A stretch of 64,000 nt of DNA. Origin: Brevundimonas subvibrioides. Its GTDB lineage: Bacteria > Pseudomonadota > Alphaproteobacteria > Caulobacterales > Caulobacteraceae. A program made the translations under genes and the position numbers. Below, in pieces: positions 28,132 through 40,116 of the stretch; the first letter of the stretch is position 1, and every line of letters begins with the position of its first letter. The notes under the pieces were generated by a model. The model had not been told where the DNA came from and made no database searches. It was given only the letters and a program-made list of their open reading frames with translations. The DNA lies in the NCBI RefSeq assembly GCF_027271155.1, contig NZ_CP114542.1:2232001-2296000 (forward strand), in the 5' to 3' direction.

Positions 28132-29154
28132 ATGAACGACAAGACGGCCAAGATCGGAAGTCTGGCGGATCTGGCCAGGGTCGCAGGCCTGTCGACGTCG
28201 ACGGTGTCGCGCGCCCTGGCCGGCAGTCCGCTGATCCGTCAGGAGACCCGCGACCGGATCGCCGCCCTGGCCCGCGAACACGGCTATCGGCCCAATGTGG
28301 TCGGACGCAATCTGCGGACCGGCCGGACCCAGGCCATCGCGGTCATCCTGCCGCTGGGCCACGAGATCGGGCAGCCGGTATCGGACCCCTTCTTCATCAC
28401 CCTGCTGGGACATCTCGCCGATGCCCTGACGCGGCACGGCTATGACCTGCTGCTGTCGCGGGTGATTCCGTCAGACGACGACTGGCTGGCCCGGATGACC
28501 GATTCGGGGCGCGTCGACGGCGTCCTTGTCATCGGCCAGTCCGACCAGATCGAGACCATCGATGTGATCGCCGCGCGCTACCCGCCGCTGGTCGTCTGGG
28601 GCGCGTCCTTCCCGGGGCGGGTCCAGTGCACGGTCGGGACGGACAACCGCGCGGGCGGAGAGATGGCGACGCGGCACCTGCTGGACGCCGGGCGGCGGCG
28701 GCTGGCCTTTTTCGGCAATCCCGACTTCCCCGAGCTGGGCGAACGCTATGCGGGTTTCCTGGCGGCGCACCGCGCCATGGGCATCTCGCCGCCCGCCCAT
28801 GTCCTGCCCGTCCATCTGACGCCCCAGACCGCCTATGAGACGATCGGCGAGTTCCTGGACGCCGGGGCGACGATCGATGGCGTGGTCGCCGCGACCGACA
28901 TCATCGCCATGAGCGCGATCCGTGCCCTGACGGAACGCGGCGTGTCCGTGCCCGACGATGTGGCCGTGGTCGGCTATGACGACCTGGAGATCGCCATCCA
29001 CGCCTCGCCCGCCCTGACGACGGTGCGCCAGGACCTGCACGCGGGGGCCGAGGCCATGGTCGACCTCCTGATGCGTCGGCTGGGCGGCGAGGCGGCGGCC
29101 TCGGTCGTGCTGCAGCCGGAGCTGATCGTGCGGGATTCGGCCCCGGCCGCCTGA
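28132..29154 (+). CDS. LacI-family transcriptional regulator of the sucrose locus
   Basis: 340-aa repressor. An N-terminal helix-turn-helix (about 8-30, LADLARVAGLSTSTVSRALAG) and hinge precede a periplasmic-binding-protein-like sugar-sensing domain (NRAGGEMATRHLLDAGRRR, VVAATDIIAMSAIRALTERG, VPDDVAVVGYDDLEIA). I use ATG 28132 (MNDKTAKIGSLADL); upstream starts at 28084 and 28090 overlap or abut the preceding terminator. It likely binds the 14-bp palindromes at 25482 and 33234. The 3' end nearly meets the convergent MFS gene. Confidence 0.9.
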   Translation: MNDKTAKIGSLADLARVAGLSTSTVSRALAGSPLIRQETRDRIAALAREHGYRPNVVGRNLRTGRTQAIAVILPLGHEIGQPVSDPFFITLLGHLADALTRHGYDLLLSRVIPSDDDWLARMTDSGRVDGVLVIGQSDQIETIDVIAARYPPLVVWGASFPGRVQCTVGTDNRAGGEMATRHLLDAGRRRLAFFGNPDFPELGERYAGFLAAHRAMGISPPAHVLPVHLTPQTAYETIGEFLDAGATIDGVVAATDIIAMSAIRALTERGVSVPDDVAVVGYDDLEIAIHASPALTTVRQDLHAGAEAMVDLLMRRLGGEAAASVVLQPELIVRDSAPAA

Positions 29155-29157
29155 TCC

Positions 29158-30405
29158 CTACCCGGCGGAGGCGGCCTCATAGTCACGGTCGTCGTTGGCG
29201 GCCAGGCGCGCCGCGGACGGATCGAACAGCCGGTTCAGCAGCAGGGCCACGAACAGGACCAGGGCAAAGCCGGTCGCCAGCACGAACCCGTACTGCGCCC
29301 CGCCGAAGGTGTCGCTGACGGCCCCCATGGCCAGGGGCGACAGCACCGCGCTGACGCAGGTGAAGAACAGGATCACCCCGGCCACCGCCCCATGCTGCAC
29401 CTTCGGAAAGCAGCTGATCCCCTTGGAATTCAGCGTCGGATAGATCACTGACATGAACAGGCCCGACAGGGGCAGCAGCCAGACCGCCGCCCCTCGCCCG
29501 CCCGCCAGGGCACCGGCGAAACAGATCAGGATGGCCAGGCTGGACGCGACCAGCACCGTGGTCCAGGCGAACCGACCCAGCAGCCAGGCGCCCAGGAACC
29601 GCCCGGCCGCCCGCAGCACGAAAAAGATCGACAGGGCATAGGTCGCGATCAGGATCGCCGGGCCGCTATAGTCCGCCAGCAGCGTCGGCATCCAGACATA
29701 GATGGCCGTCTCCACCCCGACATACAGCATCGTCCCCAGGCTGAAGGCCAGGGCATAGGGATTGCCCATCATGGCCAGGGTGGCCTTCAGGTCAGCGGGC
29801 TTCTGCTGGCCGACGACAGGCCTCGGATAGCGGACCGCCGTGGCCATCGCGATCAGCACAACGGCCAGACCGCCCGCGATGACATACAGCCATTTCCACG
29901 ACGCGCCGGAGGCCAGCAGGGCGGCCACCACCGCCGGGCCGACGATGGCCCCGACGCCGAAGAAACCCTCGACCGTATTCATCGTCGCCGTGTGGGACCG
30001 GGTGGAGGTCGAGATGTCACCGATCAGGGCCAGGGCCGCGGTCTTGAACACCCCGATGGCCGCGCCGGACAGGAACAGCAGCATCACGAAAAAGCCGAAG
30101 CTCTGGCCCACCGCGAACAGGAAGGCCGTCACCGCGAACAGGGCGAGCCCCAGGATGATCGCGCGCTTGCGCCCCAGACTGTCGGCCAGAAACCCCAGCA
30201 TCAGACCCGCCAGGGCGATGCCGCTCATGGTCGCATAGTGAAACGACCCGGCCGCCGTCATGCCCAGGTCGAACTCCTGGATCACGCGCGGGATGATCAC
30301 GCCGACCGAGTCGGTCGTCATCGCGAACATCATGAACATCATATAGGTCAGGGCCTTGATGACCCCGATGTTGCCGGGTCTATCCGTCGGGCTGATGGCC
30401 GTCAT
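29158..30405 (-). CDS. MFS sugar permease (sucrose transporter-like)
   Basis: 415-aa inner-membrane major facilitator with about twelve hydrophobic segments and the loop motif [16 protein letters not shown] between TM2 and TM3. Start ATG 30405 ([15 protein letters not shown]); the open frame to 30600 overlaps the fructokinase gene in another frame. The gene overlaps the fructokinase 3' end by 26 bp. As the only inner-membrane sugar carrier of the locus it probably brings sucrose into the cytoplasm, but the substrate is inferred from context. Confidence 0.88.
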   Translation of the reverse strand: MTAISPTDRPGNIGVIKALTYMMFMMFAMTTDSVGVIIPRVIQEFDLGMTAAGSFHYATMSGIALAGLMLGFLADSLGRKRAIILGLALFAVTAFLFAVGQSFGFFVMLLFLSGAAIGVFKTAALALIGDISTSTRSHTATMNTVEGFFGVGAIVGPAVVAALLASGASWKWLYVIAGGLAVVLIAMATAVRYPRPVVGQQKPADLKATLAMMGNPYALAFSLGTMLYVGVETAIYVWMPTLLADYSGPAILIATYALSIFFVLRAAGRFLGAWLLGRFAWTTVLVASSLAILICFAGALAGGRGAAVWLLPLSGLFMSVIYPTLNSKGISCFPKVQHGAVAGVILFFTCVSAVLSPLAMGAVSDTFGGAQYGFVLATGFALVLFVALLLNRLFDPSAARLAANDDRDYEAASAG

Positions 30406-31357
30406 GGGGGTCTTCCTCCGGGGTGCCTCGGCTCGCCGGAACATCCGGGGCCTCGGTCGTTTGGGATGGGTGATGAAGCGCCTGGGCCAGGGCGATGGCC
30501 CCGAGGACACCGGACCGGTCGCCCAGCGCGGGCGGGACCAGAAAGGCGTCGATGGCCTCGGCCGAGACCAGATGAGGCAGGTATCCGCCCAGTTCGCCAC
30601 CCAGCCTCGACCGCATGGCGGCCAGGACGGTCGGGTGGCTGCCGACGCCGCCGCCGATGACGATCCGCCGGGGGGCCGCGACGAAGCACAGCGTCGCCAT
30701 GGCCTGCGTCAGATAGTCGGCCACCCGGTCCCAGAGGGGGTCGTCGGCCGCCAGTGTCTCGCCCGGCCGACCCCTGCGGGCCGCCAGCGCCGGACCGCTG
30801 ACCAGACCCTCCAGACAGTCGCCGTGGAATGGGCACAGGCCCGGGAACGGATCGCGCGAGGGATCGCGGCGCACCTTGATGTGACCGGCTTCGGGATGGA
30901 GCGCGCCGTGCAGGGGGGCGCCATTGACGATCAGGCCCACCCCGACCCCCGTCCCGACCGTGACATAGGCGTGGTCGCTCAGGCCCCGCGCGGCACCCCA
31001 CCGCCCCTCGCCCATCGCCGCGCCCGCCACATCGGTCTCGAACGCCACCGGGACACCGAAGGCCTCTCGCAGCAGCGGACCGATCGAGGCACCACTCCAC
31101 CCCGGCTTCGGCGTCGGCAGGATCGTGCCCCAGTCCGGGGCGGCGCGGTCCAGACGCGCAGGACCGAAGGTCGCCACGCCGATGGCTTGCAGATCGCCGC
31201 GTGCCGCGACGCCCGCGACCAGGCGCTCGACCTCGCCGAGGGTTTCCTCCGGCGTCGTGGTCGGAATGCGCACGGGATCGGTCAGGTCGTGGGGTCCGGT
31301 GCCAAAGGCGACCATGACCTTGGTCCCGCCCAGTTCGATGCCCGCGAACACGCTCAC
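30380..31357 (-). CDS. ROK-family fructokinase
   Basis: 325-aa sugar kinase with ATP-binding [28 protein letters not shown] and the zinc-site [17 protein letters not shown]. That CPFHGxCLEG form, with its upstream His, is characteristic of ROK fructokinases rather than glucokinases. It would phosphorylate the fructose released from sucrose by the neighbouring GH13 enzyme. Its start overlaps that gene's stop as ATGA. Confidence 0.92.
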   Translation of the reverse strand: MSVFAGIELGGTKVMVAFGTGPHDLTDPVRIPTTTPEETLGEVERLVAGVAARGDLQAIGVATFGPARLDRAAPDWGTILPTPKPGWSGASIGPLLREAFGVPVAFETDVAGAAMGEGRWGAARGLSDHAYVTVGTGVGVGLIVNGAPLHGALHPEAGHIKVRRDPSRDPFPGLCPFHGDCLEGLVSGPALAARRGRPGETLAADDPLWDRVADYLTQAMATLCFVAAPRRIVIGGGVGSHPTVLAAMRSRLGGELGGYLPHLVSAEAIDAFLVPPALGDRSGVLGAIALAQALHHPSQTTEAPDVPASRGTPEEDPHDGHQPDG

Positions 31358-33177
31358 GGCGTCACCAGCCAGCGGACGGCATAGGGGGCCAGCCGGGTCC
31401 CATCGTCATCATCCGCCATCCCCAGAACATCCCGGGCCTCCGCATAGCCCTGAGGCACTGTCACCGGCACGCTCCGGTCGCTCATATTGGCCAGCAGCAG
31501 GAACCGCCGGGTCCCCGCCTCCCGCGCGAAGGAAAGCACCGCCGGTTCACCCGCCGGGACCGGGATGGCCCGGCCGGCGATGCCGAGATCGTTCAGCCAA
31601 CGCGCGGCGTCGCCGAGGTGTCGCATCGCCCCAAACAGCCCCTGGCCGACCGACCCCTGCGCGCGGCCCAGCTGCGCCCGATTCCAGTCCATCGTCGGCC
31701 GGTGCAGCCAGCGGCCATCGACGGCGCGAAGGGGATCGTCGGCATAGGCTTCGTCATTCATCAGGCCGATCTCGTCACCCATGTAGATCAGGGGCCAGCC
31801 GTCCAGCCCGTGGATGATCGCATACAGCAGGATCAGCCGCTTCGCCGCCAGCCCGTCCGGCGTCGGGTCGTCCTCCAGCCCGACCAGCGAGGCCGCCATG
31901 CCGTTGGTCGACGGGACGCCGCCGGCCGCCGTCTGGAAGGCGCGTCCGTTGGCGAAACTGCCCCCCTGTCCGTCATAGAATCGCGACCAGCGTGCCAGGT
32001 CCTCGGGCGGCGCATAGGCGGCCAGGGCATTCCAGATCAGGTCGTCGTGACACCGGACGTAGTTCAGCCAGTTGGCCCCGTCCGGCCTGGCCGCGGCCGC
32101 GGCGATCAGCTTTGTCGCGATCGCCGCCTCGCCATCGGCCAGAGCCCCCCAGAGCGCCGTCATCACGCCGTTGCTGTAGGCCAGGTCGCAGCCGGGGGCT
32201 TCGCCGCCGAAGAACGGCAGGACGTCCTCCAGCCCCTCGATGGCCTCGGCGATCAGCACGACGGACGGCGCGACGATGGACAGGGCCGCCCGCCAGGCCT
32301 CGACGATCCAGTAGACCTCGGGCTGGTTGCGGCAGCTGGTGCCCGGCCGTTTCCAGAGGAAGGGTGCGCTGTCGAGACGAAAGCCCTGAACCCCCTTGCC
32401 GGTCAGATACAGCAGGACGTCCAGCATCTCGGCGAAGACCGCCGGGTTGGCGTAGTTCAGGTCCCACTGAAACGGATAGAAGGTCGTCCAGACATGGCCG
32501 CCCATCTCCGCATCCGGCGTGAAACTGCCCGGAGCCGTGTCGGGAAAGACGTCGATCAGATCCGTCTCCCACCGCGCGACGTCGTCCGGATCCTCGACCG
32601 TGATGTAGTAGTCGCGGTATCGGGGATCGCCCGCCCGCGCCGCCTGGGCCCAGGCGTGCTCGCGGGCCGTGTGGTTGCAGACCACGTCCAGGATCACCCC
32701 GATCCCCCGCCCGCGCATCGCCGTCGTCAGGGCCTCCAGCCCGTCCATGTCGCCAAGGCGCGGATCGATCTGGCGATAGTCCTGGACCGCAAAGCCGCCA
32801 TCGCTGTCGCCCGGCCTCGGACGAAGCAGCGGCAGCGGATGCAGCCACCTCACCCCCAGGGCTTCCAGATAGTCCGCGCGCGCCGCGAGCCCGGCCAGGT
32901 CCGTGGCGAACCGGTCGACGTAGAAGGTGTAGACCGACTGTCCCGACGCCGACCGGGCCCGGGGCTGCGCCTGGATCTCCGCATCGAGCGCCAGAAGGTC
33001 GGCGCTTCGGCCCGCGCGATGGCGCGACAGGCTGGCCTCGATTCGAGCCAGGATGACCTCGCAATCCGGATGGTCGCCGTACAGGCGTCGAAAGCGGGCG
33101 CGCAGGATCCGTGCGTTCGTGTCCGCAGCGCGCGGCGTCGCGGATCGATCGGCAAGGGTCTCGGCCGTCAGGGTCAT
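31354..33177 (-). CDS. Amylosucrase / sucrose hydrolase (GH13 subfamily 4)
   Basis: 607 aa from ATG 33177 (an ATG at 33195 is possible). Alpha-amylase fold with the catalytic nucleophile Asp269 ([11 protein letters not shown]), acid/base Glu311 (LIAEAIEG), transition-state HD pair 377-378 ([10 protein letters not shown]) and the DVVCNHT region. [10 protein letters not shown] after the nucleophile is typical of amylosucrases and sucrose hydrolases. It acts on cytoplasmic sucrose, giving fructose plus glucan or glucose; sequence alone does not separate polymerase from hydrolase. First gene of the amylosucrase-fructokinase-permease unit, with the LacI operator about 57 bp upstream. Confidence 0.93.
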   Translation of the reverse strand: MTLTAETLADRSATPRAADTNARILRARFRRLYGDHPDCEVILARIEASLSRHRAGRSADLLALDAEIQAQPRARSASGQSVYTFYVDRFATDLAGLAARADYLEALGVRWLHPLPLLRPRPGDSDGGFAVQDYRQIDPRLGDMDGLEALTTAMRGRGIGVILDVVCNHTAREHAWAQAARAGDPRYRDYYITVEDPDDVARWETDLIDVFPDTAPGSFTPDAEMGGHVWTTFYPFQWDLNYANPAVFAEMLDVLLYLTGKGVQGFRLDSAPFLWKRPGTSCRNQPEVYWIVEAWRAALSIVAPSVVLIAEAIEGLEDVLPFFGGEAPGCDLAYSNGVMTALWGALADGEAAIATKLIAAAAARPDGANWLNYVRCHDDLIWNALAAYAPPEDLARWSRFYDGQGGSFANGRAFQTAAGGVPSTNGMAASLVGLEDDPTPDGLAAKRLILLYAIIHGLDGWPLIYMGDEIGLMNDEAYADDPLRAVDGRWLHRPTMDWNRAQLGRAQGSVGQGLFGAMRHLGDAARWLNDLGIAGRAIPVPAGEPAVLSFAREAGTRRFLLLANMSDRSVPVTVPQGYAEARDVLGMADDDDGTRLAPYAVRWLVTP

Positions 33178-33233
33178 GCAAGTGTCGTTCAACATCAGGA
33201 CTGGAAGATCACGCTAGCATTCCTCCCATCAAA

Positions 33234-33247
33234 TGCAATCGATTGCA
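33234..33247. promoter_or_regulatory. LacI-type operator upstream of the amylosucrase operon
   Basis: TGCAATCGATTGCA, identical over 14 bp to the palindrome before the TonB receptor. It lies between the amylosucrase start and the CaiB-family stop codon, where it can only control the leftward amylosucrase-fructokinase-permease unit. Confidence 0.75.
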
Positions 33248-33257
33248 GGTCGTGATG

Positions 33258-34364
33258 TCAGGGCACGGCGACCGTCCAGGCCGCAAGCACCTCGGCCATG
33301 GCGCGGGCACCCGATGCCGGCGCGACATCGCCCACGCTGTCGGCAAAACGGGGTGCCGGCATCGGATGGCGCACCCCCTCCACGGTGGAAAAGACGCCGC
33401 GTTCCCGCGTGTGCGGATGGTCTGCCGCCTCGGCGAAGCCCAGCACCGGCGACACACAGGCGTCGGTGCCCTCGAAGACCTCGACCCAGGCGTCGCGGGG
33501 GCGGGTCAGGAAGGCGGCCTCGAACACGGCCGTCATCTCGGGCCAGGCCGCGCGGTCGTGCTGAAAGAAGCGGTCGCGCGCGATGCCCAGGCCATCCAGA
33601 AGCAGGCCGAAGAACTGAGGCTCCAGAGCCCCCACCGCGACATGCCCCCCGTCGGCACAGGCATAGCAGCGATAGAAGGGCGCGCTGCCGTCGATCAGGT
33701 TCGAGCCGCGCTGGTCCGACCACAGGCCGCTGGCCATCATGGCGTGGTACAGTCCGGACAGGACCGCAGTCCCCTCGACCATGGCGACATCCACCGTCTG
33801 TCCCCGCCCGGTCGCGCGGGCCTGCATGACCGCCGACAACAGGCCCACGACCGCGAACATGGCCCCGCCGCCGTAGTCGCCGAGAAGGTTCAGCGGCGGC
33901 ACCGGCGGTCGATCCGCCTCGCCCATCGCGTGAAGGGCGCCGGTCAGGCCGATGTAGTTGATGTCATGCCCGGCCGTCGGGGCCAGCGGACCGGTCTGGC
34001 CCCAGCCGGTCACCCGGACGAAGGCCAGCTTCGGATTGGCTTCCAGACAGACGTCCGGCCCGAGACCCAGCCGCTCCATGACCCCGGGCCGAAAGCCCTC
34101 CATCACGGCGTCGGCCCGGCCAATCAGATCCAGGACGGCGGCCCTGTCGTCGGCGTTCTTCAGATCCATCTCGACATGGCCGCGATTGCGATGAAGCACG
34201 GTGCCGCCGATGTCGTCCCACACCTTGGCCGCGTCCGCCCGGCGCGCGACGCGGATCACCTCGCAGCCCAGGTCGGCCAGGATCATGCAGGCCAGGGGGA
34301 CCGGCCCGATCGCGTCGAACTCGACGACGCGCAGACCGGCAAGAGGTCGGGACCCAGCCATCAT
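33258..34364 (-). CDS. CaiB/BaiF-type CoA transferase, alpha-methylacyl-CoA racemase-like
   Basis: About 368 aa. The N-terminus PLAGLRVVEFDAIGPVPLACM, VIRVARR and KNADDRAAVLDLIGRADAVMEGFRPG, and the presumed catalytic Asp in NLLGDYGGGAM, match alpha-methylacyl-CoA racemases within CoA-transferase family III. It would epimerise 2-methylacyl-CoA in branched-chain lipid breakdown, or move CoA; the substrate is not visible. ATG 34364 is preceded by GAGG at 8-bp spacing; a frame extension to 34403 has no such site. It is separate from the sucrose genes. Confidence 0.87.
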   Translation of the reverse strand: MMAGSRPLAGLRVVEFDAIGPVPLACMILADLGCEVIRVARRADAAKVWDDIGGTVLHRNRGHVEMDLKNADDRAAVLDLIGRADAVMEGFRPGVMERLGLGPDVCLEANPKLAFVRVTGWGQTGPLAPTAGHDINYIGLTGALHAMGEADRPPVPPLNLLGDYGGGAMFAVVGLLSAVMQARATGRGQTVDVAMVEGTAVLSGLYHAMMASGLWSDQRGSNLIDGSAPFYRCYACADGGHVAVGALEPQFFGLLLDGLGIARDRFFQHDRAAWPEMTAVFEAAFLTRPRDAWVEVFEGTDACVSPVLGFAEAADHPHTRERGVFSTVEGVRHPMPAPRFADSVGDVAPASGARAMAEVLAAWTVAVP

Positions 34365-34445
34365 CGCATTTGCCTCATTTCGATCGATTACCCGGTCGTC
34401 CATGGCTTCGGGGCACGCCGTCTGACAGCCCCGCCGTGGTGCGCT

Positions 34446-35999
34446 TTACTCCCACTCGATCGTGCCAGGCGGCTTGGACGTCACATCATAGACGACGCGG
34501 TTGACGCCGCGCACCTCGTTGACGATCCGGGTCGCGCACTTGCCCAGGACGTCCCACGGAAACTCGAAGAAGTCCGCCGTCATGCCGTCGGTCGAGGTCA
34601 CGGCACGCAGGGCCAGCACCTTCTCATAGGTCCGCGCATCGCCCATCACACCGACCGTCCGGACCGGCAGCAGGACGGCGAAGGCCTGCCAGATCCTGTC
34701 GTACAGGCCGGCCTTGCGGATCTCGTCCAGATAGATGGCGTCGGCCTGCTGCAGGGTCTCGACGGCCTCGGGCGTGATCTCGCCGGGGATGCGGATGGCC
34801 AGACCCGGTCCGGGGAAAGGGTGACGGCCCACGAAGGCGTCGGTCAGGCCCAGTTCGCGGCCCAGCGCCCGGACCTCGTCCTTGAACAGCTCGCGCAGGG
34901 GCTCGACCAGCTTCAGCTTCATATAGTCGGGCAGGCCACCGACATTGTGGTGGCTCTTGATGACGTGCGCCTTGCCGCTGGAGGAGGACACGCTCTCGAT
35001 CACATCGGGATACAGGGTGCCCTGCGCCAGGAATTCCGCCCCCTCGATCTTGCCGGCCTCGCGGTCGAACACTTCGATGAAGACGCGGCCGATGATCTTG
35101 CGCTTGGTCTCGGGATCCGACTGGCCCGCCAGTTCGCCGAGGAATTCCTTCGACGCATCAACGTGGATCAGGGGGATGTTGTAGTGCTCTCTGAACAGGG
35201 TCGTGACCTGGGTCGCCTCGTCCTTGCGCAGCAGGCCGGTGTCCACGAACACGCAGGTCAGCTGGTCGCCGATGGCCTCATGGATCAGGACGGCGGCCAC
35301 GGACGAGTCGACGCCGCCGGACAGGCCGCAGATCACTTTGGCCGAGCCGACCTGTTCGCGGATCTGGGCGATCTTCTCGTCGCGATAGGCCGCCATGGTC
35401 CAGTCGCCCTTCAGCCCGGCGATGCCGTGGGTGAAGTTCTTCAGCATGGTCGCGCCACGCGGCGTGTGCATGACCTCAGGATGGAACTGCACGCCATAGA
35501 AGCGGCGGGTCTCGTCGGCGATCACGGCATAGGGCGACCCGGCCGAGGTGGCGACGACGTCGAAGCCCTCGGGGATGGCGACGATCTTGTCGCCGTGGCT
35601 CATCCAGACGGTCTCGTCCTCGCCGACCGGGGCCAGACCGGCCAGCAGCGGCGAGGCTTTCTGAACCGTGATCTCCGCGCGGCCGAACTCGCGGGTGTGG
35701 CCGCCCTCGACCTTGCCGCCCAGCTGTTCGCACATCGTCATCTCGCCATAGCAGATGCCCAGCACCGGCACGCCGGCTTCGAACACGGCCTGGGGCGCGC
35801 GGGGGCTGCCTTCCTCGTGCACGCTCTCGGGGCCGCCCGACAGGATGATCGCCGCCGGCTTCAGCGCGGCCAGCGCCGCCTCCGCCTTCGCATAAGGATG
35901 GATCTCGCAATAGACGCTGGCCTCGCGCAGACGCCGCGCGATCAGCTGCGTCACCTGGCTGCCGAAATCGACGATGAGAACCTTCTGGTGATCAGTCAT
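34446..35999 (-). CDS. guaA: GMP synthase (glutamine-hydrolysing)
   Basis: Converts XMP to GMP. 517 aa: class I glutamine amidotransferase (about 1-200, with Cys in LGICYGEM and the FHPEV His/Glu), ATP pyrophosphatase P-loop SGGVDSSV (near 230), and a C-terminal dimerisation domain ending [13 protein letters not shown] ([10 protein letters not shown]). Start overlaps the upstream nucleosidase stop as ATGA. It closes a leftward run that begins with guaB, so both GMP-branch enzymes may be in one transcript. Confidence 0.97.
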   Translation of the reverse strand: MTDHQKVLIVDFGSQVTQLIARRLREASVYCEIHPYAKAEAALAALKPAAIILSGGPESVHEEGSPRAPQAVFEAGVPVLGICYGEMTMCEQLGGKVEGGHTREFGRAEITVQKASPLLAGLAPVGEDETVWMSHGDKIVAIPEGFDVVATSAGSPYAVIADETRRFYGVQFHPEVMHTPRGATMLKNFTHGIAGLKGDWTMAAYRDEKIAQIREQVGSAKVICGLSGGVDSSVAAVLIHEAIGDQLTCVFVDTGLLRKDEATQVTTLFREHYNIPLIHVDASKEFLGELAGQSDPETKRKIIGRVFIEVFDREAGKIEGAEFLAQGTLYPDVIESVSSSSGKAHVIKSHHNVGGLPDYMKLKLVEPLRELFKDEVRALGRELGLTDAFVGRHPFPGPGLAIRIPGEITPEAVETLQQADAIYLDEIRKAGLYDRIWQAFAVLLPVRTVGVMGDARTYEKVLALRAVTSTDGMTADFFEFPWDVLGKCATRIVNEVRGVNRVVYDVTSKPPGTIEWE

Positions 36000-36655
36000 G
36001 CGGTCTCCTCAGGCAATGGCGCGGTCAAACGTTCGAATTCGGCCTTCAGCAGGTCCAGCGCCCCCGCCAGACCCTCGTCGATCACATGCAGGGTGTCGGT
36101 CCAGTCGGACAGGCCGGTCAGGTCGGACTTGCCGTCGCTGATGCCGCGCAGACCCAGCACCGGCACGTCGAACCGGGCAGCGGCGCGGACGACGGCATAG
36201 GTTTCCATGTCCACCATGTCGGCGTCGATGGCGTCATAGGCCTCGCCCGAGACGACCGATGCTCCGGTCGCCAGTCGTGCATAGGGCTGGCCCGCCGGGC
36301 CGCTGGCCAGGGTCAGGACGGCCGACTGGTCGAGGAAGGGCGTCACGCCGGGCGGGAACCCCAGCACCGAGGCGTCCATATCGCGATAGCCGACCTCGTC
36401 CACCCAATAGATGCGTCCGTGCTCCAGCGTCTGCGACCCCGCCGAGCCCAGGCAGATGATGACATCGGGCAGCCGGCCCTGATGCGCCAGTTCGGCCAGG
36501 ACCGCCGTGGTCTGGACGGCCGCCTCGACCGGACCGACGCCGGTGATCAGCGGCCTGATCCGCGCCCGCAACGCCGGGCCGTACTCCGCCTCCGCCGCCA
36601 TCACGCACAGCGCCGTCAGCGGGCCGAAAGGCGTCAAGTCGTAAGCCGCGCTCAC
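35996..36655 (-). CDS. 5'-methylthioadenosine/S-adenosylhomocysteine nucleosidase family protein
   Basis: 219-aa purine-nucleoside phosphorylase superfamily protein. It shows the ribose-binding VDMETYAV and the catalytic Asp in RGISDGKSD, as in MTA/SAH nucleosidases, which release adenine from methylthioadenosine and S-adenosylhomocysteine. The N-terminal half is more divergent than in E. coli MtnN, so another nucleoside substrate is possible. It overlaps both neighbours (guaA and the RNA methylase) by four bases. Confidence 0.87.
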   Translation of the reverse strand: MSAAYDLTPFGPLTALCVMAAEAEYGPALRARIRPLITGVGPVEAAVQTTAVLAELAHQGRLPDVIICLGSAGSQTLEHGRIYWVDEVGYRDMDASVLGFPPGVTPFLDQSAVLTLASGPAGQPYARLATGASVVSGEAYDAIDADMVDMETYAVVRAAARFDVPVLGLRGISDGKSDLTGLSDWTDTLHVIDEGLAGALDLLKAEFERLTAPLPEETA

Positions 36656-38067
36656 GCCCGCCGCTCGTACAGGGCGACGAAGAAGCCGTCCGTGTCCGTC
36701 GTCGCCGGCGACATCCGCAGGCGATGACCCTGGGCCAGTCCGGCCAAGGTTTCGCGGGCGGCGTCCGTCATGGCGGCGCTGTAGAGGGCACCGGCGATCT
36801 CGACCGGCGCAAACCCGGGGTGGTCCTCCTCGAAATGATCCACCGTCGCCTCGTTCTCGACCCGCAGCATCGAGCAGGTGACATAGACCAGCCGCCCGCC
36901 CGGCTTCACCAGTTTGGCGGCCCGCGCCAGGATCGCCATCTGCAGCGAATGCATCCGGTCGACGTCTTCGGGCTTCAGCCGCCAGGCGTCCTCTGGCCGA
37001 CGCCGCCAGGTGCCCGACCCGGTGCAGGGCGCGTCCACGAAGACGACATCGGCGATGCCGACGATGTCCTCGACCCCGCCGCCGTTGGGCCCCAGGTGGA
37101 TCAGCTCGGCCTCGACGCCCGCGCGGGCCAGCCGGGGGCGGATGTTGTCCAGCCGCTTCTGCACCACGTCGCAGGCGATCAGCCGACCTTCGGCCTGAGC
37201 GACCGTTGCCGCTTTCGGCTTCGATTTCGGTGCATCGACCCAGCCGGTCGGGGTCCAGATGCGCTCCGGCTCAGGCGGCGCGGCCTCGACGCGCGAGGCA
37301 CCGTCCGCCAGCCCCTGCATCGCCAGGCCCAGGGTCTTGCCCCCGCCCCCGGCGCAATAGTCGACGACGGTCATGCCGGGTGCCACCCCCGCCAGCCAGC
37401 AGACGACCTGACTGCCCTCGTCCTGGATCTCGATCCGCCCGGCCTTGAAGGCCTCCAGCGCCTGGACGTTCGGCGGCGGCTCGGCCGACAGGCGCAGGCC
37501 CCAGGCCGACCAGGGGGTGCGTTCGGGCGACAGGCCCGCCTCGCGCAGTTCGGCCATGACCTCGTCGACCGTCGCCCTGGCCCCGTTGACCCGCAGGTCG
37601 ATCGGCGCGCGCGGCACCATCAGACCGGCGGCCTCCTCGGCCCAGCGGTCGCCGAAGGTGTGCCTGAAATCCTCGACCACGAACTCGGGCAGGCCCGCCG
37701 CGACCCAGCCTGGCACCTCGTCGGCCGTCATACTGATCCGCGACCGTTCCTGTTTCGACAGGGGCTTGGGGCCATATCCGTCGCCCGAGTGCAGCGCCTC
37801 GATCGCCTCGACCGACAGGCCGTCGATCAGGCTCAGCGCCCCGATGACCAGCGCCCGCCCGTCCTCGCGCCCGCCCATGGCCCAGACCAGCCGACCGCGC
37901 GCGCGCAGCACCTTGTAGACCTGATCGGCGATGGCCCGGCGGTCCTTGGACCCGGCGTAGCGGTTCTCGGTCCCCCAGGTCTTCAGGACGGCCTCGGCCG
38001 GGGCCTTGCCCGCACTGATGCGGTCGATGATGGCGGCGGCGGAGGCGAGACGGGCGGCGGGGGTCAA
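36652..38067 (-). CDS. RsmB/NOP family 16S rRNA cytosine-C5 methyltransferase
   Basis: 471-aa SAM-dependent RNA m5C methylase. The SAM motif (VVDYCAGGGGKTLGLAM, near 235), VDAPCTGSGTWRRRPE with the catalytic PC, and YVTCSMLRVENE with the second cysteine are all present. An insert of about 35 residues rich in Pro/Lys (near 270-300, RIWTPTGWVDAPKSKPKA) is unusual. The NusB-like N-terminal RNA-binding domain of E. coli RsmB is weak here, so the exact target is uncertain. Confidence 0.9.
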   Translation of the reverse strand: MTPAARLASAAAIIDRISAGKAPAEAVLKTWGTENRYAGSKDRRAIADQVYKVLRARGRLVWAMGGREDGRALVIGALSLIDGLSVEAIEALHSGDGYGPKPLSKQERSRISMTADEVPGWVAAGLPEFVVEDFRHTFGDRWAEEAAGLMVPRAPIDLRVNGARATVDEVMAELREAGLSPERTPWSAWGLRLSAEPPPNVQALEAFKAGRIEIQDEGSQVVCWLAGVAPGMTVVDYCAGGGGKTLGLAMQGLADGASRVEAAPPEPERIWTPTGWVDAPKSKPKAATVAQAEGRLIACDVVQKRLDNIRPRLARAGVEAELIHLGPNGGGVEDIVGIADVVFVDAPCTGSGTWRRRPEDAWRLKPEDVDRMHSLQMAILARAAKLVKPGGRLVYVTCSMLRVENEATVDHFEEDHPGFAPVEIAGALYSAAMTDAARETLAGLAQGHRLRMSPATTDTDGFFVALYERRA

Positions 38068-38090
38068 ATCAAGGTGTCAGTTCAGGTTGG

Positions 38091-38507
38091 TCAGGTGAAA
38101 AGGGCGACGAAGATGGCCACCAGGCCGCCCATGGCGATCAGCCAGACGATCGAGCGGACGAAGGGCACCCCGAAGGCATAGAGCGGAATATAGACCAGTC
38201 GCGCCCAGAAGAAGGCCTGGGTCCCCCAGAAGGTCAGCGGCCCGTCCTCGCCTGTCACATGGGCGATCAGAACCGCGCCGATGAACAGTGGCAGGGTCTC
38301 CCACATATTGGCCTGCGCCCGCTCCAGCCGCTGGGTGATGAGGCCCGGCCGGGCCGGCACGCCGTCGCGCGGCCCGGCGTTCCAGCCGAGGCCATTGGCC
38401 ATGGTCCGCCCGGCGGCGGGCAGGAAGATCAATACGAAGGCCAGCACCAGCGTCGCCGCCAGCATGGTCAGCTCCGGTGTCGTCACCAGCACCCAGGCGT
38501 CATACAT
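38091..38507 (-). CDS. MAPEG family membrane protein
   Basis: 138 aa with four hydrophobic segments and the family's ERAQANMWETLPLF after the first helix. The MAPEG superfamily includes microsomal glutathione transferases and eicosanoid enzymes; bacterial members of this size are mostly uncharacterised. It sits between guaB (12 bp upstream) and the RNA methylase (23 bp downstream) on the same strand, without obvious functional link to purine synthesis. Confidence 0.85.
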   Translation of the reverse strand: MYDAWVLVTTPELTMLAATLVLAFVLIFLPAAGRTMANGLGWNAGPRDGVPARPGLITQRLERAQANMWETLPLFIGAVLIAHVTGEDGPLTFWGTQAFFWARLVYIPLYAFGVPFVRSIVWLIAMGGLVAIFVALFT

Positions 38508-38519
38508 TCGAACCTCCGC

Positions 38520-40001
<1,482 letters not shown>

Positions 40002-40116
40002 CTATCCTCTTTCGCAGGCGCGAAGTCAACCGCGACGCAACCGGACCCGGCCATGCGCGTAAAGTCATGTCAGCCGCACTTGAAACTTTCAGCCTGTGCT
40101 AACATTCTGGGAACCG

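Noticed and set aside
25348..28437. A 1029-codon open frame antisense to the TonB receptor
   Set aside because: It mirrors a clear receptor gene; long antisense frames are expected in high-GC DNA with biased third positions, and its translation is low-complexity Gly/Arg/Gln-rich with no domain.
33111..36200. A 1029-codon open frame antisense to the CaiB and guaA genes
   Set aside because: Shadow of two well-defined minus-strand genes; its translation resembles no protein.
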